A stretch of DNA of 64,000 nucleotides from KBS50 sp042666615 (GTDB lineage Bacteria > Actinomycetota > Actinomycetes > Mycobacteriales > Micromonosporaceae), in NCBI RefSeq assembly GCF_042666615.1, contig NZ_JBHTDD010000004.1:124001-188000 (forward strand), given 5' to 3'. The notes below the pieces were generated by a model. The model was not told where the DNA came from, made no database searches, and was given only the letters and a program-made list of their open reading frames with translations. The position numbers were made by a program, and so were the translations under genes. This document shows, one piece after another, positions 7,329 to 16,094 of the stretch (the stretch's first letter is position 1; each line of letters opens with the position of its first letter).

Positions 7329-8243
7329 CTACCAGCCGGTGGGTCCACAGGCCCCGGGTCGGGAGTCCGGCTCCACCTGCAAAGTGGCGTGGTCGATGTC
7401 GAACTCGTCATGCAGCGCCCGGCGCGCGGCGGAGAGCACCGCGCCGACCTCGGCCCCGGCGCGCACGGTCAGGTGCGCGGAGGCGACCTCCATGCCCGAG
7501 GTGAGCGTCCACACGTGCAGGTCGTGGACGTCGGTCACGTCGGGGAGGGCGCACAGTCGCGCCTGAACGGCGGGAACGTCGAGGTGCTCCGGCGCCGCCT
7601 GGACCAGGATCCGGATCGCCGCCCGCCCCAGCCGCCAGGTGCGCGGCAGGATGAACAGGCCGATCCCGACGGCCACCAGGGGGTCGGCCCACCACCAGTC
7701 GGTCAAGGCGATCACGCCGGCGGCGACGATGACGCCCACCGAGCCCAGCAGGTCGCCGACCACCTCCAGGTACGCGCCCCGCATGTTTATGCTTTCCCGT
7801 GCGCCGGCGCGCAGCAGCCCGAACGCGACGAGGTTGGCGCCCAGGCCGAGCACCGCCACCACGAGCATCGGTCCGACCACGACCTCGGGTGGATCCCCGA
7901 ACCGGCGGACCGCCTCCACGAGCACGTAGATCGCGACACCGGAGAGCAGGACGGCGTTGGCCAGGGCGGCCAGCACCTCCAGTCGGTAGAGACCGAAGGT
8001 GCGCTGCGGATCGGCGCTGGCCCGGCGGGTGGCGGTGATCGCGGCGAGGGCCATGCCGATGCCCAGCACGTCGGTGAACATGTGACCGGCGTCGGAGAGC
8101 AGGGCGAGTGAGCCGGTGGCGAACGCCGCCACCGCCTCCACGATCATGAGGGTGGTGAGCAGGATCAGGGCCATCCACAGCCGGCCCCGGTGCCGCTCCG
8201 CGACGCGCAGCACCTGCCCGCCGTGGTCATGACCCGCTCCCAC
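7329..8243 (-). CDS. Cation diffusion facilitator (zinc/cobalt/cadmium exporter)
   Basis: 304 residues. A short His-containing N-terminus (HDHGG) leads into six predicted membrane helices. Helix II carries the family metal site SDAGHMFTDV and helix V carries YLEVVGDLLGS, giving the HxxxD and D/E-containing sites of CDF antiporters. The C-terminal ~85 residues form the cytoplasmic dimer domain (DVTDVHDLHVWTLTSG). It exports divalent metal in exchange for protons. The GTG at 8243 is chosen because GGAGG lies about 8 nt upstream. An AT-rich palindrome upstream may bind a metal sensor. Which metal it exports cannot be read from the sequence. Confidence 0.9.
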   Translation of the reverse strand: MGAGHDHGGQVLRVAERHRGRLWMALILLTTLMIVEAVAAFATGSLALLSDAGHMFTDVLGIGMALAAITATRRASADPQRTFGLYRLEVLAALANAVLLSGVAIYVLVEAVRRFGDPPEVVVGPMLVVAVLGLGANLVAFGLLRAGARESINMRGAYLEVVGDLLGSVGVIVAAGVIALTDWWWADPLVAVGIGLFILPRTWRLGRAAIRILVQAAPEHLDVPAVQARLCALPDVTDVHDLHVWTLTSGMEVASAHLTVRAGAEVGAVLSAARRALHDEFDIDHATLQVEPDSRPGACGPTGW

Positions 8244-8280
8244 GCCCCTACCCTCCGTCCGACGGTCCCTCCCGGACCAA

Positions 8281-8315
8281 TGTATGCTCACATTGCAATA
8301 CATGCAATATTTTGG
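8281..8315. promoter_or_regulatory. AT-rich palindrome upstream of CDF exporter
   Basis: ATTGCA (8292-8297) and TGCAAT (8303-8308) form a perfect inverted repeat with a 5-nt spacer, inside the most AT-rich stretch of the neighbourhood, 38-70 nt upstream of the exporter start. Size, symmetry and AT content resemble operators of ArsR/SmtB or CzrA metal sensors. No such sensor gene is in the window, so the binding protein is unknown. Confidence 0.45.
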
Positions 8316-8353
8316 TCGACGGAAGGACGGACCTCCCCGGTCGGAGACCCGCC

Positions 8354-10468
8354 CTACGCGTAGTCGATCGTGGTCAGCCGCTGGGTGGCCCGGGACAGGG
8401 CCACGTACAGCGTGCGTACCCCGGCGGACGAGTCGGCCCGGATCTCCCCCGGCGCGATTAACACCACCCCGTCGTACTCCATGCCCTTTGCCTGCAACGC
8501 GTCGACCACCTGCAGGCGCGGACCGGAGAGCTCACGCAGCCATTCGGTGACCTCGGCCCGCCGCGGACCGGGGGTGATCACACCCACCGTGCCGGCCACC
8601 TCGTCGAGCAGCGCACGGACCGCCGCGACGGTCGTCGCCGGCAGGTCGGCGGCCGGCACGGAGAGCGCCACCGGCTCGACGCCGGTGGACCGGACCGCCG
8701 TCGGCAGGACCAGCGTCGGGTCCAGCTCCCGGATCACCCGGGCCGCCACGGCGAAGATCTCCGCCGAGTTGCGGTAGTTGGTGGACAGCACGTACTCGTG
8801 CCGGCGTCGGCGACCCAACGCCTTGTCCCGGGCCCGGGCAAGCTCCTCCGGGTCGCCGGTCCAGGCCGTCTGCGCCGGATCACCGACCACGGTCCACGAC
8901 GCGAGCCGACCCCGCCGGCCCAACATCCGCCACTGCATCGGCGACACGTCCTGCGACTCGTCGACCACCACATGGGCGTATTCGCGGTAGTCCTCCGGGC
9001 GTCGGACCGCCTCGGCGCGGGCCGCCCGCTGCCGATCCGCGTACGTGCTGACCTCGCGTACCCCGCCGGCCACCCGGAACGCGTCCCGCCGTCGGCGAGC
9101 CGGCTGTGGCGGCCGTCCCAGCAACTCGTCCAACTCGTCCAGCAGCGCGACGTCGGCGATCGTCGGACCCTCGTCGGCAAGTGACCGGTAGGACCCGGCC
9201 ACCATGTCGATCTCCGCCCGGGACAGGATCCCCCCGGCGTACGACCGTAGCCGCACCGGCCGGGCCAACCAGGCCAACACGTGTCGCGGGTGCAATCGGG
9301 GCCACCACGCCCGCAGGAAGTCACGGAACTCGGCGCGCTCGGCGAGTTCGTCCTCGAACTCGGCCTGTCCGGGCAGCCCACCGATCCGCAGCGCGCGGGC
9401 CTGGGCCCAGAGCGCGTCGAAAAGGCCGTCGATGCCGGCCCGGCGCACCTCGTTGCGGCGGGCTCCGCGAGGCAACGCCCGCTCCCGGATCGCGTCGAGT
9501 TCGTCGCGGCGCAACCGGAGCAACTGCCCGCGGTAGAGCAGCCGCAGCTCGGCGGGCCCGTCCGGAACGGCGTCCCGCACCGCCCGTTCGAGCACCCGGC
9601 GCATCCGCAGCGATCCCTTGACGGTCGCCACGGCGGCGGAATCCGTCCGGGTCGCGGTCAACCCGGCGACCAGCGAACCCAGCGAGTGCAGGGTGGCCGT
9701 CTCCTCGCCGAGCGACGGCAGCACCGAGGAGATGTAGTTCACGAACACCCCGGACGGCCCGACCACCAGCACCCCGCCGCCGGCGAACCGGGCCCGATCG
9801 GAATAGAGCAGGTACGCCGCCCGGTGCAGGGCCACCGCGGTCTTGCCGGTCCCCGGGCCGCCGGACACCACGGTCACCCCGGAGGCGGGGGAGCGGATCG
9901 CCTCGTCCTGCTCCCGCTGGATGGTGGCGACGATGTCCCGCATGCCGCGGCCGGTCGTCCTGGCGAGGGTGGCCAGCAGCGCCCCGTCGCCGATCACCCG
10001 CATACCCTCGGGAGCGGCGTCCGGGTCGAGCAGGTCGTCCTCGATCCGGGTGACCCGTTCGCCGGACGAGGAGATCATCCGCCGGCGCACCACGCCGCGC
10101 GGATCCGTCGCCGTGGCCTGGTAGAACGCCGCCGCGGCAGGGGCCCGCCAGTCCACCACCAGCGGCTCGGAGCCTTCCCCGCGCACCCCGAGCCGGCCCA
10201 CGTGCAGCACCGAGCGGTCCCGCAGGTCCAACCGGCCGAACACCAGTCCCTCGTGCTCGGCGTCCAACACGTGTCGACGCCGGGCGGCGTGGAAGACCAT
10301 CGCGTCCCGCTCCACCAGCGCGCCGAAGTTGCCAACCCGGGCCAGCCGGTACCCCTCCTTCTCGGCCAGCGCCGCCGACTGACGCAGCTGGTCCAGCCGG
10401 GCGTACACCCGGTCCAGGTGGCGCTGCTCGGCTGCGATCTCCTGCTGGAGAACGGTGTGGTCGGTCAA
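8354..10468 (-). CDS. HelD/HelR-type superfamily 1 helicase acting on RNA polymerase
   Basis: 704 residues. The protein has a helical N-terminal arm (QQEIAAEQRHLDRVYARLD), a Walker A motif GGPGTGKT at residues 203-210, a split UvrD-like helicase core, Walker B VVVDESQDV and the C-terminal motif YVALSRATQRL. This architecture matches actinobacterial HelD/HelR proteins, which remove nucleic acid from RNA polymerase; HelR members also displace rifamycins. The N-terminal arm is what separates them from true UvrD. The start is taken as TTG 10468 with AGGAG 9 nt upstream, because no ATG or GTG fits. No rifamycin-associated element was recognised upstream. HelD versus HelR is not settled. Confidence 0.85.
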   Translation of the reverse strand: MTDHTVLQQEIAAEQRHLDRVYARLDQLRQSAALAEKEGYRLARVGNFGALVERDAMVFHAARRRHVLDAEHEGLVFGRLDLRDRSVLHVGRLGVRGEGSEPLVVDWRAPAAAAFYQATATDPRGVVRRRMISSSGERVTRIEDDLLDPDAAPEGMRVIGDGALLATLARTTGRGMRDIVATIQREQDEAIRSPASGVTVVSGGPGTGKTAVALHRAAYLLYSDRARFAGGGVLVVGPSGVFVNYISSVLPSLGEETATLHSLGSLVAGLTATRTDSAAVATVKGSLRMRRVLERAVRDAVPDGPAELRLLYRGQLLRLRRDELDAIRERALPRGARRNEVRRAGIDGLFDALWAQARALRIGGLPGQAEFEDELAERAEFRDFLRAWWPRLHPRHVLAWLARPVRLRSYAGGILSRAEIDMVAGSYRSLADEGPTIADVALLDELDELLGRPPQPARRRRDAFRVAGGVREVSTYADRQRAARAEAVRRPEDYREYAHVVVDESQDVSPMQWRMLGRRGRLASWTVVGDPAQTAWTGDPEELARARDKALGRRRRHEYVLSTNYRNSAEIFAVAARVIRELDPTLVLPTAVRSTGVEPVALSVPAADLPATTVAAVRALLDEVAGTVGVITPGPRRAEVTEWLRELSGPRLQVVDALQAKGMEYDGVVLIAPGEIRADSSAGVRTLYVALSRATQRLTTIDYA

Positions 10469-10638
10469 CTGCGGACTCCTGCCGGAGATGAACGGTGGGC
10501 CCGAGCACAGCCGGGACCGGCAGCCAGGTCCCACGGCCGGGTGGCGGCGGCCGGGGACCGGCGGCGGGTCGACGGCCGGGCCAGGGCACCGACATGTCAC
10601 CCGATCGCGTCACCGATCGGCGAGAACACGTGGTCGAG

Positions 10639-11742
10639 TCACGATACGCGGTCGGCCGCCCGCGATCCGGTGGTGGTCCCGGCCCGGCGCACGGCGCGGC
10701 GCGGTCGCGGAGCCCCGGCCCGCTCGTCGGCCCCGGCCCGCTCGTCGGCCCCGGCGCGCTTGCCGGCTCCAGCCCGCGCGCGCTTCGTCGCCCGGGTCAC
10801 CCGATCGCGGCGCGACCCGGCCGACAGCACCCGCCGCACCACACCGATCAGGGCGGCGTTGACCTCGGCCGGACGTTCCATCATCAACATGTGGCCGGCG
10901 CCCGCGCACACCGTCAACTCGGTCGCGGGCAGGGCCGTGGCGATCGACTCGGCGCACGGCGGCGGGGTGAGCCGGTCCCGGTCGCCCACCATCACCGCGA
11001 CCGGCAGGTCGGGTAGCCGGGCCAGCGTCTCCAGCCGCCGCTGGGAGCCCACCGAGGCCCGGAAACCGCCGATCGAGCGCAGCGAGGCGCGCGCCACCGC
11101 CGACGTGGTCAGGCGGATGTCGGCCGGCTCGCACCGGTCACCGAAGAGCAACCAGCGCAGGGTGGGCCGCAGCGCGCGGAGCAACGGCCGTGGCGGTCCC
11201 CAGGTGCCACACCGGGCCAGTACGCCCGCACCGGCCGTCTCGGCGAGCCGGATCAACCGGGCGATCCGCGGCGACAGGCCGTACGCCGTGTGCGTGTGAC
11301 CCTCCGCGGTCGTGCCGACGAAGGCCAGCCCGGCAACCCGCGCGGCGAACGATCCGGGGTGCCGGTGGGCGTACTCCATGACGGTCATCCCACCGAGGGA
11401 ATGGCCGGCCAGCACCACCGACCCGGTGGGCGCCACCCGATCGAGCACCTCGGACAGGTCGTCGCCGAGCTGTGCGAGAGTGGCGGCGCACAGCGGGGTG
11501 CAGCCGGACCGGCCGTGCCCCCGGGCGTCGTAGCTCACCACCCGGACCGCGTCACCCAGCGCCGCGGCGAGGGCGGTCGTCTGGCGGTGCCAGATGCGCC
11601 GGTCCAGGGTCCAGCCGTGCAGCAGGACCACCGTGACCGGGGCGTCGTCCGGGCCGGTGACCTCCACGTGCAGTCGTACCCCGTCCGGCAGCCGCACCGG
11701 CACCACACCGTCCGGCGTCCGCACCGGAACCTCGTCAGACAT
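10639..11742 (-). CDS. Alpha/beta hydrolase with basic C-terminal tail
   Basis: 367 residues. The fold is complete: the HGWTLD oxyanion-hole region, nucleophile elbow GHSLGG, an acid in MVGDRDRLTP and a late His in GAGHMLMMERP. This is the haloperoxidase/esterase-like group, whose substrates vary. After about residue 315 there is a ~50-residue Arg/Lys/Ala tail including back-to-back RAGADE units, encoded by an 18-bp DNA unit repeated twice (10721-10756). That tail is outside the normal ~280-residue fold. The start ATG 11742 has GGGAGG upstream. Substrate unknown. Confidence 0.85.
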   Translation of the reverse strand: MSDEVPVRTPDGVVPVRLPDGVRLHVEVTGPDDAPVTVVLLHGWTLDRRIWHRQTTALAAALGDAVRVVSYDARGHGRSGCTPLCAATLAQLGDDLSEVLDRVAPTGSVVLAGHSLGGMTVMEYAHRHPGSFAARVAGLAFVGTTAEGHTHTAYGLSPRIARLIRLAETAGAGVLARCGTWGPPRPLLRALRPTLRWLLFGDRCEPADIRLTTSAVARASLRSIGGFRASVGSQRRLETLARLPDLPVAVMVGDRDRLTPPPCAESIATALPATELTVCAGAGHMLMMERPAEVNAALIGVVRRVLSAGSRRDRVTRATKRARAGAGKRAGADERAGADERAGAPRPRRAVRRAGTTTGSRAADRVS

Positions 11743-11858
11743 GGCCACCTCCCCAACCCGGCCAGGTCGGGTGTCTCTACCCGTTCCGGTCGGGCGGCGA
11801 ACCGTGACGTGAGAAGATTCGCAACCCACTTTGCGACTGGCCGGTAGGACGCCAAGCT

Positions 11859-12605
11859 GTGCAGATGTCGTCGCAGCTCAGCGGCTCCACGCCGGCCGCC
11901 CCGGAGCCTGTTCCGTCCAGTATCGACCCGCGTGCCCCACTGCCGCCGCCCGGAAACCGGACACCCGAGGTGGCGCTGGCGGAACTGCTGAGTGGTAACC
12001 GCCGGTTCATCAGCGCCCAGCCGGTCCACGGCCACAACGTCACGGCCGCCGCGGCCGCCTCTGGTGACCAGCAGCCGTACGCCGTCGTGGTGGGCTGCCT
12101 GGACTCGCGTGTGCCGCTCGAAGCGATCTTCGACCAGACCTTCGGATCGATGTGCGTGGTCCGCTCTGGCGGTCACGTGCTGGACCGGGCCGTGCTCGGC
12201 TCCATCGAGTTCGCGGTCACCGCCCTGCGGGTGCCGCTGGTGATGGTGCTCGGCCACGAGCGGTGTGGCGCGGTGGCCGCCACCGTCGCGGCCCTGCGCA
12301 CCGGGGAACGCCCGGACGGGCCGTTGGGTTACCTGGTGGACCAGATCACCCCGGCGGTCCGGGAGGTCGGAGTGGACCGGCCCGACGTCGTACCGTCGGC
12401 CCTGCGCCGGCACATCACCCGGACGATGGCGGTGATCGCCGGGATCGAGTCGCTGGCGGGTCCGTTGTCGGCCGGACAGGTGCGGCTCGTCGGGGCGGTG
12501 TACGACCTGGACAGTGGCCGGGTGGACCTGCTGGACGACGCCGATGCGGGGGGCTGTGCCGATCCGGGTGGCGACGCCGATGCGGGAGACGCCCGGGACG
12601 GGTGA
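11859..12605 (+). CDS. Beta-class carbonic anhydrase
   Basis: 248 residues. The zinc ligands and dyad of beta carbonic anhydrases are present: Cys80 and the Asp82/Arg84 pair in GCLDSR, then His133 and Cys136 in GHERCG. It interconverts CO2 and bicarbonate in the cytoplasm and could supply bicarbonate for acyl-CoA carboxylation; no such link is shown by context. The first ~35 residues are Pro/Ser-rich and the last ~25 are Asp/Gly-rich, both outside the conserved domain. The GTG at 11859 is used; an ATG two codons later (11865) is equally possible. It is divergent from the hydrolase gene. Confidence 0.92.
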   Translation: MQMSSQLSGSTPAAPEPVPSSIDPRAPLPPPGNRTPEVALAELLSGNRRFISAQPVHGHNVTAAAAASGDQQPYAVVVGCLDSRVPLEAIFDQTFGSMCVVRSGGHVLDRAVLGSIEFAVTALRVPLVMVLGHERCGAVAATVAALRTGERPDGPLGYLVDQITPAVREVGVDRPDVVPSALRRHITRTMAVIAGIESLAGPLSAGQVRLVGAVYDLDSGRVDLLDDADAGGCADPGGDADAGDARDG

Positions 12606-12612
12606 CACGGCG

Positions 12613-12643
12613 CCGCCCCGGCGCGATCGTCGCGCCGGGGCGG
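12613..12643. terminator. Strong hairpin between carbonic anhydrase and convergent gene
   Basis: A perfect 13-bp GC stem (arms 12613-12625 and 12631-12643, starting CCGCCCCGGCGCG) closes a 5-nt loop just after the carbonic anhydrase stop. Placed between convergent genes, it should end transcription from either side. Confidence 0.75.
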
Positions 12644-12714
12644 GGAACTCGTGACCGTCGGGCCCGGTCGGCTCAGGCCCTCGAAGGTTTGGTTCTGGTC
12701 TCCGAGGACCCGAC

Positions 12715-13044
12715 TCAGGCCTCGAATACCCCCGCGTCGACCAGCCGCTTCTCGGTGCGGTCCCAGCCGTCGGACGGGTGCGCCGCGGCGAGGCCGTTGA
12801 TCTCGGCACGGATCTTGGCGGCGTGACCGGCGGTGGCCAGCACCCGGATCTCCTCGACGAAGGCCTCGGAGTCGGTGCGCAGGTGGTTGGTCTTGCCATT
12901 GGTGAGGTTACGCACGTAGACGTGCTTGCCGCCGTTGAGCGGGATCAGGTACTTGAACTCACCGAGCACGCTCAGGGCGCCACCCTGGCCGGCCTGGCCG
13001 GCGCGGACGGACGCGCGCGCGGTCTTGGAGGTGTTGCTCGCCAC
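12715..13044 (-). CDS. Conserved hypothetical protein
   Basis: 109 residues. A basic, low-complexity N-terminus (ASNTSKTARASVRAGQ) precedes a soluble mixed alpha/beta region (EFKYLIPLNGGKHVYVRNLTN) and a final helical part. There are no membrane spans, cysteines or catalytic motifs. The GTG start has AAGGAG 6 nt upstream, which together with the regular codon use makes it a real gene. I do not recognise the family. The basic start and Tyr/Val-rich strand pattern could suit a small nucleic-acid-associated protein, but that is a guess. Confidence 0.6.
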   Translation of the reverse strand: MASNTSKTARASVRAGQAGQGGALSVLGEFKYLIPLNGGKHVYVRNLTNGKTNHLRTDSEAFVEEIRVLATAGHAAKIRAEINGLAAAHPSDGWDRTEKRLVDAGVFEA

Positions 13045-13355
13045 GGGGTACTCCTTGCAGACGTACGGGAGGACGGAAGCCTGAGGGGATGTGCGGCGGC
13101 ACAGGCCGCCGGGGAAATTTTACACGACCCCTCCGTCGGTCCGGCATGGTGACCGACTGGCAGACGCAACCCGGCCCCCGGCCCGGCTATTCCGGGCCGT
13201 CCGGGGGTGCCGGCCGGGCCCCTCGTGGGGTACGACTGCGGTACGAGTTTTACGAATCGCTGGCGCACCACTGTTCCCACCGTCATCATGTGTTGCAGGC
13301 CCACCAGTGGTCGAGGTCGTAGGGGAAGACGCACCTCGCTCACCGGGAGGTCATC
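13045..13355. other. 311-nt divergent intergenic region
   Basis: This lies between the divergent hypothetical gene and the DUF3145 gene and must contain both promoters. The part around 13225-13260 is the least GC-rich. No RNA gene, long repeat or open frame with normal codon use was seen. Confidence 0.4.
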
Positions 13356-13847
13356 GTGCCAACACGTGGCGTCGTATACGTCCACTCGACCCCGCTCGCC
13401 GTGTGCCCACACGTCGAGTGGGCGATCGCGCGCGTCCTCACCGCGCCGGTCAACCTGCAGTGGACGCCACAGCCGGTCGACGCGGCCGCGCGTCGGGCCG
13501 AGTGCGGCTGGTCCGGCCGGCCCGGCACCGGGGCCGAGTTGGCCGCTGCCCTCCGACAATGGCCGATGATCCGTTTCGAGGTCACCGAGGAGCCCAGCCC
13601 GGGGGTGGACGGCGAGCGATTCATGTACGTACCCGGACGAGGTCTGCATCGGGCGCCCATGGGAGCGGCCGGGGACATCCAACTCGGCGAGGACCGGCTG
13701 CGGGCGATCATGGCGGCCGCGCGTGCCCCGGAGGCACTGGCGCACGCGCTGGACAAGGCGCTCGGCTCGGCCTGGGACGCGGAGCTGGAGCCGTACCGGT
13801 ACGCCGGTGACGGCGCCCCGGTGACGCTCCTCACCCAGGTCGGCTGA
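13356..13847 (+). CDS. DUF3145 family protein
   Basis: 163 residues, with the characteristic actinobacterial start PTRGVVYVHSTPLAVCPHVEW that defines DUF3145, and a conserved middle block (RFMYVPGRGLHRAPMGAAGD). The family is widely conserved in actinobacteria as a single gene, which suggests a housekeeping role, but no function is established to my knowledge. The protein is soluble with no signal or membrane span. The GTG start at 13356 has GGGAGG upstream. Length is normal for the family. Confidence 0.85.
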   Translation: MPTRGVVYVHSTPLAVCPHVEWAIARVLTAPVNLQWTPQPVDAAARRAECGWSGRPGTGAELAAALRQWPMIRFEVTEEPSPGVDGERFMYVPGRGLHRAPMGAAGDIQLGEDRLRAIMAAARAPEALAHALDKALGSAWDAELEPYRYAGDGAPVTLLTQVG

Positions 13848-14050
13848 CCGGACGTCGTCCCGGCGTCGAAAGGGCGCCGCCCCACGCCCCACGCCCCACG
13901 CCGCGCGCCTCGGGCCGGCGCCGGCAGCCCGTGGGTCGGTGTCGGCAGGCCGTGGGGGTTGGTGTCGGTAGGGCCGTGGGGCCGGTGGGGAGCCCCTGGG
14001 CGGAAAGGTCAAGTTGCCCCGATCCGGTGCGGCCTGCTGGGATAGGTCGC

Positions 14051-15763
14051 GTGCTGCTTAGAGGTACTCAGCGGAAGACCGGCGCCGCCCTCACCGCCCT
14101 GGCCATGCTGGTGGTGGCCGGCTGCGGGGATTCGCCCGAGCCACCCCGCCCGACGCCCTCATCCGGCTCGCCTGGCGGCTCGACCTCCCCGGCTCCCGCC
14201 GGTCCGGCCAACCGGGCCGCCGAGCTGATCGCCAGCCTCGACGACGCCGACCTTGCCGGCCAGGTGCTGATGCCGTACGCCTACGGCAGCTCGGCCACCG
14301 ACGTGTCGGCGGGCTCCGCGGCCGGCAACCGCAAGCTCGCCGGGGTGGCCACCCCCGCCGAGATGATCGCCAAGTACCGGCTGGGCGGACTCATCCTGGT
14401 CGGCTTCTCGGCGGACGACCCGACCAAGGCCAACCAGGCCACCACGAACGTCGACGACCCGAAGCAGGTGCGCGAGCTGACCGCCGGGCTCCAGGTGGCC
14501 CGCGAAAAGCTGCCCGGTGGCGCGGCGCCGCTGTTGATCGGCACCGACCAGGAGTACGGCGTGGTGACCCGGATCCGGGACGGCGTGACCATGCTGCCCA
14601 GTGCCATGGCGGCCGGTGCCGCGGCCGATCCCGCCCGTACCGAGAAGGCCTGGTCCGTGGCCGGTCGGGAGCTGGCCGCGCTCGGCATCAACGTCGACTT
14701 CGCCCCCGACGCCGACGTGCTGCGCGCCCGCAGCTCCGTGATCGGCTCCCGGTCGTATGGGGCTGATCCCAAGGTGGCCGCCGACCAGGTGGCCGCCGCC
14801 GTCCGTGGCCTCCAGGGTGCCGGAGTCTCCGCCACCCTCAAACACTTCCCGGGGCACGGCAACACCGGGGGCGACTCGCATGAGGACCTGCCCCGGCTCG
14901 AACAGGACCGGGCCGAGCTGGACCGCACCGACCTGGCGCCGTTCGCCGCGGGCATCGCCGCGGGCGCCGACCTGGTGATGTCGGCCCACCTGGACGTCCG
15001 CGCGGTCGACCCGGGCACCGCCGGCACGTTCTCCCGCAAGTTGCTGACCGACGTGCTGCGCGGCCAGCTCGGCTTCAAGGGTGTGCTGGTCACTGACGGG
15101 ATGAACATGGCGCCCGCGAAGAAGTACCCGCCGGGAGAGGCGGCTGTCCGTGCCCTCAACGCCGGCAACGACCTCATCCTCATGCCGCCCGACATCGGTG
15201 CCGCGCACGGCGGAATCGTGACCGCCGTCAAGGACGGGACGTTGCCCCGGGCCCGGCTGGTGGAGGCCGCGACCCGGGTGCTCACCCTCGCCTTGAGCCG
15301 CGCGGACCGGACCGCCCCGGACATCGCCACGCTGGGCAGCGGTGAACACCAACAGGCCGCGCGAGCGCTGGCCACGGCGGCCGTGACCCAGTTCCGCGGG
15401 GCCTGCGGACCCGTATCCGGCCCGGTGTCAGTGAGCGCCTCGAACGGCCGCGAGGCGACCCGCAAGCTGCTCGTCGACGCGCTGCGCGCCGCCGGGGTAC
15501 GCGTCGTGGAGCGCGGCGGGACGGTGGTGCACCTCGTCGGGTACGGCGACGGAAGCGCGGACCTGCGGGCGGACGCGACCGTCACCGTCGCCATGGACAC
15601 GCCGTACGTGCTGGCGGAGGCGCGGTCGAAGCGGCTGCTGGCGACATACTCGTCGAGCCCGGCGTCGATGGCCGGGCTCGCCGACGTGCTGGCCGGAAAG
15701 GCCAAGCCGACGGGCCGTTCCCCGGTCCCGGTGCCCGGCCTGCCCGCCACCTCCTGCGGCTGA
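14051..15763 (+). CDS. Glycoside hydrolase family 3 lipoprotein (NagZ-like beta-N-acetylhexosaminidase)
   Basis: 570 residues from the GTG at 14051. The N-terminus is a lipoprotein signal with lipobox LVVAGC, Cys25 being the lipid-attachment site, then a Pro/Ser linker. The GH3 barrel follows with the NagZ-type KHFPGHG loop and nearby DSH (catalytic Asp-His pair), and the nucleophile Asp in VLVTDGMNM. NagZ-type enzymes remove N-acetylglucosamine from muropeptides, so it probably acts in wall recycling on the outer face of the membrane. The C-terminal ~130 residues form an extra domain seen in longer GH3 enzymes. The start is chosen to give a clean signal peptide; the upstream open frame is GC-rich filler. 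Confidence 0.88.
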   Translation: MLLRGTQRKTGAALTALAMLVVAGCGDSPEPPRPTPSSGSPGGSTSPAPAGPANRAAELIASLDDADLAGQVLMPYAYGSSATDVSAGSAAGNRKLAGVATPAEMIAKYRLGGLILVGFSADDPTKANQATTNVDDPKQVRELTAGLQVAREKLPGGAAPLLIGTDQEYGVVTRIRDGVTMLPSAMAAGAAADPARTEKAWSVAGRELAALGINVDFAPDADVLRARSSVIGSRSYGADPKVAADQVAAAVRGLQGAGVSATLKHFPGHGNTGGDSHEDLPRLEQDRAELDRTDLAPFAAGIAAGADLVMSAHLDVRAVDPGTAGTFSRKLLTDVLRGQLGFKGVLVTDGMNMAPAKKYPPGEAAVRALNAGNDLILMPPDIGAAHGGIVTAVKDGTLPRARLVEAATRVLTLALSRADRTAPDIATLGSGEHQQAARALATAAVTQFRGACGPVSGPVSVSASNGREATRKLLVDALRAAGVRVVERGGTVVHLVGYGDGSADLRADATVTVAMDTPYVLAEARSKRLLATYSSSPASMAGLADVLAGKAKPTGRSPVPVPGLPATSCG

Positions 15764-15850
15764 CGGCTTGCGGGCCCGCGTGGCTCGCTCGGCCCATGAT
15801 CGTTGCCATACTCCCTCGCGCCGCACGCCTCCAACCCGCACCCTGTACGG

Positions 15851-16069
15851 ATGGGACAGGCCAGCGGTTTCGCGTACCAGGTCCGGGGTGACGGCTCGGT
15901 GCTGATCACCCATCACGGCCGGACGGCGACCGTGCTGCGCGGCGGCCGGGCGGCCGAGTTCCTCGCCGAGGTGGACGCCGACCCGCAGCCCGTCATGGCC
16001 CGATGGACCGGCAACTACCGGCGGGGCAACGAACGGACGGCCCGCCAGCACCCGCGCAACCGCGGCTGA
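15851..16069 (+). CDS. Small conserved hypothetical protein
   Basis: 72 residues from ATG 15851 (MGQASGFAYQVRGDGSVLIT). It has a beta-rich N-terminal half (VLITHHGRTATVLRG), a short helix (AAEFLAEV), and a basic C-terminus ending NERTARQHPRNR. Small proteins of this appearance are common in actinobacteria; I know of no function. An ATG 16 codons earlier (15803) is in frame, but its extra residues look like filler. No clear ribosome binding site was found, which lowers confidence. Confidence 0.55.
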   Translation: MGQASGFAYQVRGDGSVLITHHGRTATVLRGGRAAEFLAEVDADPQPVMARWTGNYRRGNERTARQHPRNRG

Positions 16070-16094
16070 GCAAGGGTCCGCGCCGGCTGTCTCG

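Noticed and set aside
10469..10638. Rifamycin-associated element upstream of the helicase
   Set aside because: I looked for a long perfect inverted repeat of the expected kind in the upstream region and did not see one.
10721..10756. Short direct repeats in the hydrolase gene as a CRISPR fragment
   Set aside because: Two adjacent 18-bp units with no spacers, inside a coding frame. No CRISPR array or cas gene was seen anywhere in the window.
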